From the NCBI GenBank assembly GCA_013398955.1, contig VWPU01013676.1:124001-188000 (forward strand): a stretch of DNA of 64,000 nucleotides, in the 5' to 3' direction. This DNA comes from Callaeas wilsoni. Lineage: Eukaryota > Chordata > Aves > Passeriformes > Callaeidae. Below the pieces are notes generated by a model that was given only the letters and a program-made list of their open reading frames with translations, was not told where the DNA came from and ran no database searches. Both the position numbers and the translations under genes were made by a program. Numbering within the stretch: position 1 is the first letter of the stretch; the number at the start of each line of letters is the position of its first letter. Positions 46,282 through 61,099 of this stretch are shown in pieces.

Positions 46282-46980
46282 AAATCTGTAAGATTACAGA
46301 AGATCATTGTCTAGGGTCAATGTCACCCAGTACAGATAATCCACATTCAAGCTATCTGTCCAGATTCTCTTTATCATCAAATGCAGAGAAAGAGGCACGT
46401 GCAGGGGTGAATTCACCATATCCTAAAGTAGATCAGTCAAAAACAGGCCAAGATGAATGAACCAGTAACTGCGAATGCATGTCTGCTGGCCAAAGGGAGT
46501 TTAAATGAGAAACCTGAACGGCATGTAGATATTTACATAGTAGATCTAAAGTCAGATCAATTGAGAAAGACACAAGTACCTGTCAGAAACTTTTGATGTG
46601 GAGTCTGCAGCATAGTTACTCTGGTAATAAATGATAAAGTGAAGCAAAATGGAGTATTTAGGAGCATGGCCCAATTCACCCAAAGAAATACCAAACTCAC
46701 CCAAACTCAGGATTTAGACTGAAAGCATTTAACCCCATTTAAAGCAATGATTTGTACTTTACATTTGTATTCTCACTAAAGCTATGGAAAAAGTGCAGCC
46801 TTCAAGTATAGACATTCATACACTCATTTCCTGCATCCAGATTTGCAATTTTATCTTCAGATACTAATTTCTGGTTGAAAGTTTTTGTCACATGTATTCA
46901 GCTCTTAATATCTGAAAGGCCAAAACATCTCAATCATTTAAAAACTTAGTTTCAAAGACTATGATGCATTTCACCATTAT

Positions 46981-47025
46981 AATATATATTTACACACACA
47001 CACATATATACACACACACACATAT
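46981..47025. repeat. TA/CA microsatellite
   Basis: A compound simple repeat in which ta units flank two blocks of ca units (four to five each), with a tatata block between them. Confidence 0.9.
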
Positions 47026-47906
47026 GAAAGAAGTTCTTCATGGCATCAGTTCTTTTTATGTTATCTCCTAACATTTCAAATTGCATAAGACCACAGATAA
47101 TGGCGGTGGCATTTCCATATCCCATTTTCCTTTTGTCCAAACTTCGTGGAAGTCTTTTCTCTTTCAAATGTACTTAATTTTTAATTAGAATTTTTAGTGT
47201 GGTAATAAAAATGTCCCAAAGAATGCACTCTTTATGCAAACAAAATAGATTTCTAAACAGTATTCTGTCTGAACTGAATGGGAAAATGGATTATTTGTTG
47301 GTTCTGTCAGTTGGTTACATGCCTTCATCAGTCTGAACATAACTTTTATTTTCTAGAGTAATCCATCACAGTGACATTTTATCCTAGAGTTAAACATGAA
47401 AGCTTTAATGAAACCATTCCACAGCTTTCAGCACGTTGCAGGCTTACTAAAATTAAGTGCCCAGACAGACATCCCGTGTTATGCCTCCTTATGTGCAAGC
47501 CTTCAATCTCAAGGACAACTTTGACATAAGTACAGCTTTATTTACATGAGGAAATTTTGATGGTCAAGTGCTTTAGCCAATACAATCACCTTATAAATTT
47601 TCCTGTAACTCCATGAATGATCAAAGTGAGAACTCAAACATCTTTGTCCCCTCTTTTTTGAGGTTATACTGTACTGAGATCTTCACAAGAAATAAAACTA
47701 AAATTTATCAGTTTGTGAAGTATGTTTGTCTCTCCTTAGCTAGAAAAAATTATCTGAGGCTACTTTTCTACATTATAGAACACTGGGATGATTACTTCTT
47801 AACTTTGAAAAGTTCTAACAGGTTTAATTTCAATTAAGCCTATGAGAACAAATCGCAGAGAAATAATTTCAGAAACAATTTTTCAAAGTATACAAGAGTA
47901 AATCTA

Positions 47907-48218
<312 letters not shown>

Positions 48219-51200
48219 TTAGTAAATAACATAAAGGAGTGTATATATATCATAAAGGAGATTAACTCTAGAAATGTCAAAACTTAATTACTGCACAAAA
48301 ATCACATGAACTAAAATAATTATTATAATGCATTAAGATGTATATGCATCATTTCAGGTTTTAGAATTAATAAACTACTGTTACTTCACTGCAAATGCAT
48401 AATTAAATCTCAGGGTGTTTTCAGACTTAGCTCTGGTACATAGACTTCAGAGATTAGAAAGTTAAAAAGTCCTGGCTTTTGCATTGACAGTTCATTTCAA
48501 AACTGAGCATTTTGTATTTCGTGGTTACTATTTAAAGTCTACTAACCACATGTGGTCATACACTACTACTCCTAGCAGCTTATGCAAGCACAAACCAGTT
48601 CAGAAAAATCTTCTACTCTTCACACTGCTATAAAAATGAAGTCAGAATCACAAGGCTTTTTTCAAAATAGTGCTTCTTTCATGATGATTTCAGAAACAAA
48701 TACAGTAAATCAATAACAGAAATGCAGTCCAGTCACTATGTATTAGCCTAAAATAAAATTTTCCTAATTTAATTACAGCATTTTGAAATATTCTAAAATT
48801 AAAACCTTGGTTAAAATGGAAAGCAACAAGTTTTTATTTATAAATGCAAGATAGAACTTTCTGAATAATTTATTTTGCATTTTTGGGAAAAGTACTGCAA
48901 ATACTAAAACATTTTAAGTCATGACAATGGCTTTAAGTCTGAATAATGCCTGACTACAAGGTACCTATTGTGAAATGCTTTAGGATAGTAAAACTATGCT
49001 TTTTCAAGTTTGGCACCTGGACTGGCAATACATAGAATCATACATCCCTTCAAAATGTTGGCCTGTAGACTAAGAAGGTGACTATGTATGTAAATTTGAC
49101 AGCTTTTCTACCTCTTTTTACTCTGTTCCCCACCCATGCCCCACTAAACAAACAAGTAAATTTTCCTAATTTGTAAATGATCACAGTTATGAATGTTTTC
49201 CTTCTTTCACAATTTGTACAAGAACACTGTCAAGAAGAAAACTGCCCAGCTGAAAAGAGGAAAAACAAAAATCTAGAACTTTCAAATGATAAGGTTACTT
49301 CATATCATGCCAATACATTTGAAAAATCAAATCCAAACTGTGAACAAAGAGCACAGATGTTCCTTATCACTGGTGTAGTGCAATATGACACAAATACATG
49401 TTACCTATGCTTAAGCAAGATAATCACTTGTAGGTTGTTGTTAATTACTTTGTATTTTATTCTCTATTACACCAAGCCTCACTTTGGTTAGTATCACTTA
49501 TTTTAAGAACTGCTTCTCCCAAACAAGCACGCCACTTGGGCCAACACTAATCTTACCAACAACCGTGAGTAACAGACGTGGCTCAAATCTCATCACCCTT
49601 TCTTCATCTCCTGTGAACCTACCTGTCCTGTTTCCACCACAGCAAAGCCCATTATATCCGGGATGCACTACTACAGTAAGATTACTGTATGCAAAGGAAA
49701 AGGGTATTCCTAACACGCATCTTTACAGGATATTTTTCAGCTTTCACAGAAGACTTCCAAGCATGCTGAAATCCTTATTTTCAGTCCCATGTACTAGGCA
49801 TATGGCTATTATACTTCAAATAAAATGAAACTTTTAACTAAACCAGCTCCAGCTCAATTCCCACATCCCACTGAAGTTTCCATTGTGTTTCAATAGCATT
49901 TAAACAAAACATCTGCAAGTTCAAGCTTTGTGTGTAAGGACATTAAAATTTTATTATTGCTATTTACAATACTGTTTTCTTACTTTTAGAGACTTCCGCT
50001 GCTGCTTAGAAGCAATATATTCCCCCCAGTTACATAATGTCACTGTGGGCATATGTGAGGTTTCATTTGCTATCCAAAAGAAGGAATTAATGGCCTACAG
50101 TTCATGTAAGCTATCTCTGTACCCAAGGTACTGCACACTGTAATTCCCTAATGCAACAACTGAAGAGGGATTTCTGGAGCAGAATCCTTCTGCTGAACAA
50201 AGCAGCACAGGGAGACTTGAGGAAAACATGATTTGACCTCAGTTATGGAGTCAGGATGTAAAGTTCTTCCCATTTAAGTTGGTAGGACACTGCATGCGAA
50301 AATTGTACTTTAAAGCCATCTGTTTCTCACTGAAATAGCCAGAGGAATATAAATAGAATTGGGGCTTTTTGGTTATGCTAGCATTTAAAAAATTATTTTA
50401 AATGCACTTTCATACTTTGCAGAGATAAACTCTCTCGTGTATCTGAAATATGCCTTACATTGCAATAAATGGGAGATTATCTAGTCTCTTCATAAGAGTT
50501 AGGGGATTAAAGAAAAAAATCACTTCAAAGCACTAAATCTGATGTATTTAATTTAGAAAAGCTCATGAATAAAAACAATTTAACTTAATTTTTCACAGTG
50601 AAATTCTGAGTTTACTATAAATTTCAAACGAAGTTCATCCTCTGCTTTTATCTAGTTTCCCGAAAAAAGTTTTCTGTCTGTTCAGACAGGCCTTGACAGC
50701 TTCTCATAATCTGAACAAAAAGTACTAAATTGGCCTAAGAGGAACAAGTCACATAAGAGGCAGTCAACAATCAATTGAAGGAAATCAATGTCCATGTAGG
50801 AGGCCTGTTTTTCAGTTCCAACATCGTTCAGATCCTCTCAAAATTCATTTTGACACAGACAAAACAATTTTATTTGAGGAGGTCAGGCTGGAAAGAGGAA
50901 AAAGCAGGGACCATATCTGGAACTGAAAACTCTTATTCAGAAATCCACTTTGGTGACATGCAACCTACCCTTTAAGTGCAACTTGGTTTTATTCTCTCTA
51001 ACATCTGCTTTCTCATTACCACAGTTAAAAATTTGCAACTTCTAATTATCAAGTTTTTTGGGCAGATTTTTCACAGTTCCTATCATATCATTTATCCCGC
51101 CCATGTACTGCAAAAAAGGACAGTAATAAGGAAGTTTGGACACTGGTTTGAAAATTCAATATATATGTAAGAGAACTGTAATAGAAGACTACTTTACTTA

Positions 51201-51704
51201 CAGTAAAATAACCTGAGCAATTAATTTCGAAAATGGCATACTATGCTGACCAGGTGCCCCTTTTTAAGGGCCAAGGAAGTTACTGTTGCTTGTTTTAAAA
51301 TAAATTTACATTGTTAAACTAGTGCCATCTAGAAACAAAAGTCAAGAGAGGTGTCTTTGATGGTAGCCTAAGCCCAGAGCTGGCTTTCGCTGCCCATGCC
51401 TGAATCGCTGCTGGGTGGCTGTGCAGGGAAGGACCAGGGCAGCCACTGGTGCCCTAAGGGGTCGTGATGAGCTGGTTTTGGACGAGTACAGCACCTCTGC
51501 TGGAGGAGTCTACCAGGTAAGGGAGGGACAGAAGGGGAAACCCACACCTAAGGACCGACGGGCCAAGGCCAGACCAAGAGTGCTGCTGGGGCGGCGTGGG
51601 CAGGGTACCGCGCTCCCAAAGGGGACGGGCAGGCAGGGTGCCGACAGCATCAGCACCAGGCCACTGCACTGCTCACTCACTCCACCACTACACGCCCAGA
51701 GACT

Positions 51705-51710
51705 GTGGCC
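51705..51710. repeat. Target-site duplication, left (GTGGCC)
   Basis: GTGGCC lies directly before the LTR at 51711 and is repeated directly after it at 52277-52282. Six bases is a usual retroviral target duplication length. Confidence 0.65.
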
Positions 51711-52276
51711 TGTTGTGGTGAATGAACCAAACCCAAGAATAGCCAGGGGGCCACAGAGCCCAGAAAGAGAGGTTTGGTGGGCTGGCTACAAAGAGTAAAA
51801 GCCCCCCCGGTGAGGTTGGATTCTCCCATTGAATTCCTGTGACCTGATGTAGGCTCGGTCTGTCTGATTGACAGTGGACAGACACCCCTTGTATCTCCTA
51901 AGCAAAGGTAACCAGACCTGTCCCACCCTTCTCTTCTTCCTATAGGTCACTGCTATGCCATCCCCGCCCCCTTCCTGTATCCCTTAAAAGCCCACTCAGT
52001 CTACTATCCTGTTCTCTTCGCTTCCAGTCCCCTTCGAGGGAGTTTCTACAATAAACCCTTGGAATACCAAGGAGCCACCTCTGCTCATTTGTTTCTGGTC
52101 ACACACGGGCTATCCATAAGCCCCAGGCGCGCGTGGCTCCGTGCCTTCCATCGCAGGGGCTGGGAAGCTGGCTAGCGAGGCACCGAGGTGCCACAGACTG
52201 TCCTCTCTTTGTGTTGGGCACACCTGGACAAGCTGCTGCAGTCTCAGCCCAGCCAGCATGCTGGTGTATTAATATA
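51711..52276 (+). mobile_element. Solo LTR of an endogenous retrovirus, family A copy 2 (antisense to CNKSR2)
   Basis: This 566-base element begins TGTTGTGG and ends ..TATTAATATA. It contains a cttaaaag TATA-like motif (about 51986) and AATAAA at 52050-52055, followed by a U5-like tail. It is colinear with copy 1 at 22939-23509 in the opposite orientation, with an identical 82-base block at 51821-51902. GTGGCC flanks it on both sides. The 3' end lacks a clean CA: copy 1 reads ..ATATAACA at this place, so the exact last bases are uncertain. No retroviral coding sequence was recognised on either side. Confidence 0.82.
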
Positions 52277-52282
52277 GTGGCC
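52277..52282. repeat. Target-site duplication, right (GTGGCC)
   Basis: This is the right-hand copy of the six-base word found at 51705-51710, directly after the LTR end. Confidence 0.65.
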
Positions 52283-55200
52283 AGGCTTGGAAGCCTCCCC
52301 GGAGCGCTCCGGAGTCACTCAGGGACACCTGGGCTGCTCCAGCAGGGCAAGACTGGCACACGAGAGCCCTTCACAGCCCTGACACACTCTCCTCATCTCC
52401 TTGCCAAGCACCCACTAACCTGAACTGTAGGAAGCTTTAGCAGAGGGTGCTGTTAGAGGTCCCCATCCATCACCTGGAAAAACAACGTGTTTCTGAGCAA
52501 GTTGAGATATATTTTAAAAGATCTCTATGTTTCTTTGGCTTTCAGCAAGCGCATCTGGATGACAATATTACAACAGCCTGAAATTAAACTTTCGTTTTGA
52601 ATTCCTATTCTAAATTGTCAAGAATTTAACTTTTAAATAATTAAAAGTTGCTCGTAAATAGTTATTTTTTTCCCTAGATGAATCTATTTTCCCCCTTATG
52701 ACAAGCTTAGAAGATTGGCGATAATCTTGCTTTTTATGAAACTAGGCATGACCATTCATTGAATCTTTTTTTCACAGTTGCACTCATGACAGTATTCCCA
52801 TACTCCTGTGCTCATTCATGAGTACTGCTGTATGTTATGATCCAGAAAGGAGATCTGTAAAGTATTAACATGCAGGCAGCTCAAATACAATTGGATGGAC
52901 CTACACCAACTATTTTTAGGATGCTATGAAATAACCTACAGTCTGAAAAATCTAGGACTTGTATCCCCAAAGAACAGTTACATCATTTAACAGCAGTGTG
53001 CAAACCCAATACACAGTGAAATTACATCATCGAGAGGGTGGAATAACAAATGGTAAATAGAACAGATTTCACATTTTTACAGGCATAATTCTATTCAAAG
53101 GGTGACCAGAGTCCAGTGAAAGTTAATGAAAAGAAAAGCCCATGAAAACTATTTTTTTTCCCATTACTTTAATTATTTCCTGACTTGTAGATTTGTAAAA
53201 GGTAAAAGTAGTAATACCTTTACACTTCTGAAGGAAAAATAACAACTTGCTGCTAAATATAACCTGCTAAGCCATTTCCTATCTTCTAACTACACAAATA
53301 TGCAAAATCCACTCTAGTGTCTAATTTTAAAAAGTTAGTGGACTAGGGAGATAACCAAAATTCTTTTTCTTTCGATGTTGCCTGTAATTAGTTGCATGCA
53401 CCCAGAGTGCTTTGACTTATCAACATTTCAGGCTTCAAGCTTTTACTCATTTTTCAGCTAAAAAACCCTGAACAATTTCTAGGAGGGAAAGTGTGTTCAC
53501 CTTAAGAAACGGGGTTTTTTTAAGAACTTCCATATCTAACATCATCTTGCATTTCTTAAAAAAAAAATAGTGAGTAAGTGCATAAGAAAAAAACCCCAAC
53601 ACTGCACTTCAAATAACTATGAAACATAGCATGTTGTTAAGCAACTCAGAATCTGACAAGAAATTTAACAGCACCATGCTGCTAAATTAACAGACTGATT
53701 TCCATGAACACTGGCCAGAAACAAGGATGGTCAGCTGGTAGCCCCATGAAACAAACGTTAGTAGCAAGCATCTTCTTCCCTTCTCCCAGCTGCAGATGCC
53801 TGAAAAGGCTGAAAATTAATGGAAAGCCATAGGTCTTCTGTCTCCAGAAAATACAACTGGTGAGGAAATCACGAAAGGATGTTTACTGCATGGACTACCA
53901 CAGAGATGAAAGCTTCATCTGTATGCAGGAGGGGAAGCAGTGTCAGGAGAGCAGTAGATGCCTTTTCAGGGATTTATCCAGGTTCTTAAGCTAGCATGAT
54001 AATAGCATCCACACTTGCATAATGGTTTTCTCCTAAAGAGGAGAGGTTAATAATATTGTGATTGCATAGGCTGCAATTCTAATTAAAGAGTATCTTGGCT
54101 ATATTATTTAAATCAATGCAATTTTAATTCAATGTTAAAAGTCAGTTCTGTGCATCCTTAGAATGTCACTGATCACACTGCACTGTATCATTGTCCAAAG
54201 TCACAACAACACAGCTAGTACGTAAAGTACATAGAAGAAAATCACATCTTTTACTTGAATAATTCCTGGTATTTCACTAAAACTTTTGCTTACTACCACC
54301 AAACCATGAAATAAGTGATTTTTAAATTAATTTTTGGCTATGTACACTAAAGATCACAATTAAGAGACTTTCCCAAGAATAGACTAAGTTAGGATCCAAA
54401 TCGAGAGTTGAATGCAGAAATCACTGCCTCTCATTAAGCTCCCCTAAACACATTTCCTCGTCAGAAAATGTGTCTGACCAGAGCTTAACTTCTGACTGAT
54501 TTTACTACCTTGCTCCTTTTAAGTATTTGCACAGCATGGTGCCACCATAATTCAACAAACTTGACAATATTAGTAACACGACCACAGAACAGAGCACCTC
54601 GGTCTAGGAGGCAACCATCTGTATTATCCATGGGGCAACTAAAACTTGATTTGTCCAGGATCACAGAATCAGTTCCGTATTGAAGCTTGGACACTGTTTA
54701 ATAGCAATGCTTACCTTTCATTTTGTACTGATACAATCAAGGGTCAGCTCAGAGCTACCCCATTGTTTTGCTTTTGAGTCATTGCTAGCACATCCTAGAA
54801 CAAATAAATGAGAATATTTGTTGGAACAGCAAAGACTAAAATTTAAGGGTTTGATTATATATTTTACAGACATAAACGTCAGTTACTAGGTACAATTTCT
54901 GAGGAAAAAGGGTCTCATTTCCCCATTTCAGGATATGGCTCTAAATAAATGGGGTTGATTCCAGTTCACTCAGATTTGGTGTACCTCTGAAATTCGAAGC
55001 ATTTGCCTTCACTTGGGTCCCTGCAGTGACTGGCTGTCTGCGGCATGGCCATTATAAGGCATCTGTCTCTTCAACCAGAAGTACAGTTAACCAGAAAAGA
55101 TAGGTATTGGCAATTTGGAAGGTTTACATTCAACCTTCCACCCACCTGTGGAACATGGATCTCAGCATTATTTTTCCTCAGAGGGACTAAACTCAGTCTT

Positions 55201-58200
55201 TCAAATGCTAGGAAGGTGTCTCAAGCACCAAGACGTGCATAACTTCCATGGGGCAAAGTACTGTGCTGACGGGACTATGTGAATACAAACCCCAATCTTA
55301 CAACAGGCAAGAAACCATTAGGTCCTTGCACTGGGATATGGGAAATGAGGGTTCTGGTCCCAATTCCCAGTGACCACTTTCTTGTGTAATATAAATGCAA
55401 TACAAACTAACACACACTGCAGAGAACAGGGTCTGAGAGCCCTGTAGTGATGAGCAGGCCCTACTCCTTCTTCAACAAGGGCACAGAAACTAAACTCTTA
55501 TGAACAAAGGTGCTGCCACCAGAGTCCTTGCTTGGCCTCATTTTCAAGAGCTTCCAGGGAATACATGGAGGGTCCAGGTGCCTGTTCATTTCAGCAGGGC
55601 TTCTGGCAAAGGACAGTATCTCCCCAGCCTAACTAAGAAGAGACATTTCAGCATCCTTGGGTGGCCTCGGGTGAGTGCTAGGAAAACTCAAGTGCTGACA
55701 AGTATCTCGGCAGGCACAGAGAGCTGGTAGCACGAGCTGGAGGCTCAGGCAGGATTTAGGCAGACTGGGTCACACCCTGGTTTGTCACAGATTAAGATAC
55801 AGTATGGATGTGGATGGCCTCCCCCTTCCTCGGGGGAGAGGAATAGCCAAGTTCTTCACATTTCATGCAGCATAAGGACTGTGCTTCTCAGGAGTGACCC
55901 TGCAGTATTAACCCCCAGCCACATTTGCCTTACAGGAACTCATTTTTGTGGCCCTGTGCGTCATCTCACAATGGGAATTTCAGTTATGTGTGTGTGCATT
56001 GCACAGTCTCATATTTAAATTCTCCAAATGCTTGTCCTGGAATTAAAACAATAAATATATGTAAACATACATGCATACACATATATTTTTTTTTCAGATT
56101 AGATTTACATTATCAAAACTTAATATTTTAGAATGATTCCAGTGATTCAGTAATTCCAAGTCTTTGACCACCCCCTCCAGCTTTTCAGTGTATAAATAAA
56201 CTACTTGAGATCCTCAGCTGCCCTGCAGCTAAACAGTGCTGCTACCCTTGAAACAGATGTTTCTTGAGACTGAATTCATGTAGTGAAAATAAACTAACAT
56301 GTGTACAAAGAAATTGTAAAAAAAAAAATCCTTAAGGTCACTAATGACCAAGCAAATTGAAAAAAAAATCCAAATCCACAACAAGCCTTAGAATGAACTG
56401 CAAACTTATGCAGCATCACCTAGTGAAAGGAAGGACAGGGATATGGAGTTAAAAGAAATTTTCATAAAAAAGCAGTAATTATTTAGTCATGACAGAGCTT
56501 TTTTTTTTCCAATTTTACTTCTATTAAAAGAATCAGCCATAGACTATGTACTCCGTTCAAGCCATTGAGTTGTTTTAATCCAGTATTGAGTTTTTTCAAA
56601 TAGAAATTTACCTATTCAGAGTACATCTACTCAAATAATGGAATTTCCCTTGCTTTAATTTTTCCTCCCATGTGACACAGCATGAATTTGCTTTTCTTAC
56701 TGTTTTGATCTATTTTTACAACAACTATCACTGTCTTGCACTTCCTCATGGTTACCTCCTAATTCCACCAGAATAAGACAACAGATTACGCAACAGAAGA
56801 TCAGGCTGGCACCTGAAGATCAGCTGTGTCATGTACACAGCTGCTACCTGCACAAAGCACAGAAGTATTCAAAATTATTGCATCCTAACTCATATGTGGT
56901 CCAGGCTGTGCACAGCTGAAATGTCAGTTGTGTTAATATGCACAACGTTGAAGACATCCCTCCTTAAGCTTTCATCATCTTTTCTACAGTGTACTTCGAT
57001 TTTCAGCAACCTCAGTTAAAAGGAAATTATTAGCAGCAGAAAAATACCTGCCTTCCTTTCCAAATACACATACCTGAACTTACACTAACAGTAAGCCTTT
57101 TTAACCTGTTCTTATGAGACAAAAAGAGTAATATAATCTGTACTCTGTTTTACAGGCATCAAAAAAGTTAACAACAGAAAACTCTAATTCTAATTAATAT
57201 CTGCTACCTGGCATAAAAAATATACTCTAATTATATATTCTGAAATAATCATTTTAGCTGCAGAATTTACAGTATTCTTACTATTGAGAACACACTGTTA
57301 AAATTTTAATTTAAACTGCCTGAAAATACAAATTGTACCAAGATTTGTAGCCAGTAGCAACCACTGAGACTATGAAAATAATTTTTATCAGGAATATATG
57401 CAAAAATATTTTGGCAGCATATTGTCTTTCAATATCTATGTTGAAAATATTAATACCATTTACAGCACCAGAGGATTTTTTTTCTACAGAAATGCTACCA
57501 TGTGGGGGGAAAAACGCAAAACAGAAAAAAACCCTCTAAAAAATAAAACCATTAAAAGACATCATCTTCCAGTGTGTTCTGTGCAGAAAGATGATTTTAA
57601 CAATTAGGTCACAAAAATGCTCCACAGAATACTGCAGCAGTTTTTAGCAAACACATCCTCAGGAGTATAGTCCTAAGTATAGCTTGTATAAAAATACTAG
57701 ATTTGGATATGGACTCAGAAACGTGGCTACTGCCAGTGGTGACAGTATGAAGGCTCACCAGTGACACTCACAGAGTAAGTCAACTGGTGTCTGCAGAGGA
57801 TTTCTTACTGCAATTACACTGCTTTCAAAAGACACTTTGGTACCTTAAAGTCAGCCCAGGTGTGCACTCCCAAACTGTAGCTGTACAGAGCAGTCTATGT
57901 CCTCAATTACAAAAAAAGCGCTTTTTTCCCCGAAGAAAAATAATGTAAGAACTCAATAGTCTGCTGAATGTTGTTCCTGTATGTTCACATAGTCACACAA
58001 GTAAAGTACCAGGGATCAATAAAATAACAGAATAAAAAAATCTGGTTTTAAGTGAACTGTAGGATGCAGCAAATGGCATTAGGTGAGCAAGACCACAGTC
58101 AGCTGGCAGGGAATACTTATAGAAATACAGGATACTGAAGCCATGTCCCAGTCAAATGACATGATGAGCCTCTCTTGTTGCACCAACTTCTTCTTGAAAG

Positions 58201-61099
58201 AACTTCCTGAAGGGACTCGTACAGCAACATCAACTTCCAGGGCTTGACTGTTCACAGCTCCATCAGTTCCATACCAATCCCACACATGAGGTTTCCCATG
58301 CCCAGCACATATTCTAGCGCACCGAACTGCAGCAGAGGGTGGGGATCAGGTGCTCTGGAGCACAGATCCAAGAGCACACTGGATGTGGGATGCCAGTGCC
58401 CAGGTCACAGGACCAAACGTGCCACTCACAAAGCTAGAGGTAGCAAGGAGCAGTTTCCACCACCATTTGTGATTTATGAGTGACACTGACAGTATTCCCT
58501 TTTCATTCTTGGGCACAGTCAACCAGGTTTAATGCTTTCAGCTAAGACAAGCAGGTTGACTTTAAATTAAAGATGAAAAACTGACATAGTTTAGTTCTGT
58601 TATCATCTAGGAGGCAGGTAGCTGCTGAATGGCAGCAGTGGGTTTCTGCTGCAACTGAAATTCCACTGGAGCGTGACACAAGTGTGCTTCAGTGTGAAAA
58701 TATAATAAGGAAAATTATTTAAAATTTGGCAGAAACACGAAGCAGCATGGGCTGGCCAAAGCTTATGCTGGTCTAACACAGATGTGACAAGGACTTGTTT
58801 GTCAGCTGTTCTGTCCTGTCAGAGACAGAAGTGCAACTGGATGCCCACACTGACACACCACCCTATTTACATAAGAATGAGCCTGTGCTCATCAAAGTGG
58901 TGTGTGTTCCACGCCTCAATTCCAAACAAGCCCCAGGGATCAACTGGAAAGAGATTCCATGGAGAAGAGCATCCAGCATTTGTTCCCATGGGGAAATGAA
59001 AGATCATGTTCTCTCACACATTTCATTTCTGCAATACCACGCTTCCCTGACATATGCAGTACAAAATAATATATTTGTGGATAACTGCACATCTGTGTAA
59101 AAATGATAACATAAATAACAGCATATAGTATCTATGCAAATTCCACGGTAAAGAGAAATTCACAAAAACATTTCTTCTTTTGAAGGGATCATGACAATTT
59201 AGATCCTTTCCCAGTACTACCCAATACTTATGGAGATTGTAAAAACAGGATAGGGAATTATACTGAAATTTTGAGAGGGTGGTTGGAGGACAGACTACAA
59301 CTGCCAAAAAGTATGGACCTCTTATCCTGGCAAACTACAAAGAGTTTAGGACACTGCCCTACAGAACTAGGTTACTTCCATAAAGACTTCCATGAACAAG
59401 ACACCTTAGCCCTAAAAAGCTTTTAAATGTAAATCCCACCCACCTTTAAAATTAAATATTTGTGTTAACATTTACGGAACCTTTATAAACAGAGAAAGCC
59501 CAAAGATTCAGAAAGGATTAAAAGCATGATCTGGGAACTGTTCTTTTATCTCCTCCTCCATAAAAGCACATGCATGACAGCAACAGAAGTAAACTGAACA
59601 AAAAGCTTATTTCCTTTGAACTTTTATGATCTTGCTGCACTGTTTTTTTGTTCAAGGCAAGCATCATAAGAACATAAAAATACTGTTTTAAATAAAGATG
59701 TTGTTAATGGAAGTTTTATAAGGTGTCAAACATCTTATGTTAAAAGCTTGGACTGACCTGGCTGTCCCCTCCCTTACACTATTCCAGCCCACTTCCCCAC
59801 TAAGCCTCTTTAGAAATACTGCCTCATTAAAAGTCAAGTTAACAAGGCCTTAAATGAAATACTTGCGTTCACAAAAGCCTAGCTGGATCTGAAACAGTGC
59901 AGAAAAAACAAATAAATAGTCGCAACATCATTTTTCTACTTAGAGGTGTTTTGTTTTGTTTGGTTTTCCCCCAAAATAAGAAGCCGTCTACTGCAAACTC
60001 CATTTTGGATTAATACACTCCAGAGATTCATATGCACCCCAAGTTCAGTATTTCCTATGAGCTGGAATTTACCATCTCCCAACAAATCCTAAGACATTCT
60101 GTGGAAGTTGAACTCTCTTCACTAATTGTATAGTAAAAGTTAAAAATCTGTTCTTTCATTGTTCTAAACAAAGATTTAAGTTAGGATGAGTATCTAGAAA
60201 CGCAGCATACTCTTAAGTGTATACTCTTCCAACAAAGCAAGGTATGATCTTCTAAATATATCTGTCATGTTTCAGAGGAATTTTAGCAAAATCTCATTAA
60301 GTTTTTGTACTGTAAATATAAAAAGAGTTCCTGTAAGTCAATTATGTGGACTTGGTTTGGCACACTGGAGTTTCCACAGTAAGAAATCTTCTATATTAAA
60401 GCTAAGTGTTATCTACTACAAGATTCCGAAAAAACCGATTCCAACTTCTAGGTGTTAAATACATTAAACCTACCAGCTTCTACATGCAACAGATTGATAA
60501 TTGACCATAGTCACCTATTTTTTCCCATCATCAGTATTTACGTAAGTTCTGATGAGTTTTAGCCAACAAACACCAATTTTGGGAATCCACAAGGCTATGA
60601 TGTCGTATCAAACGTATTCCATCCATAAGTCATATCATACTTGTATTCCAACTATATGCAATGTGCCAGATATGCCTCCAAAATAAAGAAACTATTACAC
60701 AAGAACAGACCGTTAATCAAGAATCCAATACCATCCTGAGTCTGTACATCCCTGTTTTCTGCTTGGAGTATTTTCTCTTTTATCACTGATGAAACCAGAA
60801 AGAGTACTGTGGAGAGTACTAATTCATTTAAGCAATAATATAGTCTCTTGCACTTTCAGTTGGTTAAAAAAAGGACTATCTTGAGCCAAAATAGGCTCTT
60901 GAATTATATATGGGCAGAAATATGAGTACTGTGGTACAATGCAAATTCTGAAATATGCAAATGAGAAAGGTGGTTTTGCTTGTTTGTTTACACTGGAAAT
61001 ATTTTAGACACACAGGCTTTTAGAGAAGATTAGGGATGGAATTTTCAAGGAAGTTTAGGAGAACACATTGTCTAAATCCTTTGAATCTTAATAGAGGAG

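Noticed and set aside
49484..49828. 114-codon plus-strand frame rich in Ser, Thr and Pro
   Set aside because: No start context, splice sites or family match. It lies antisense in the upstream intron and looks like a chance frame.
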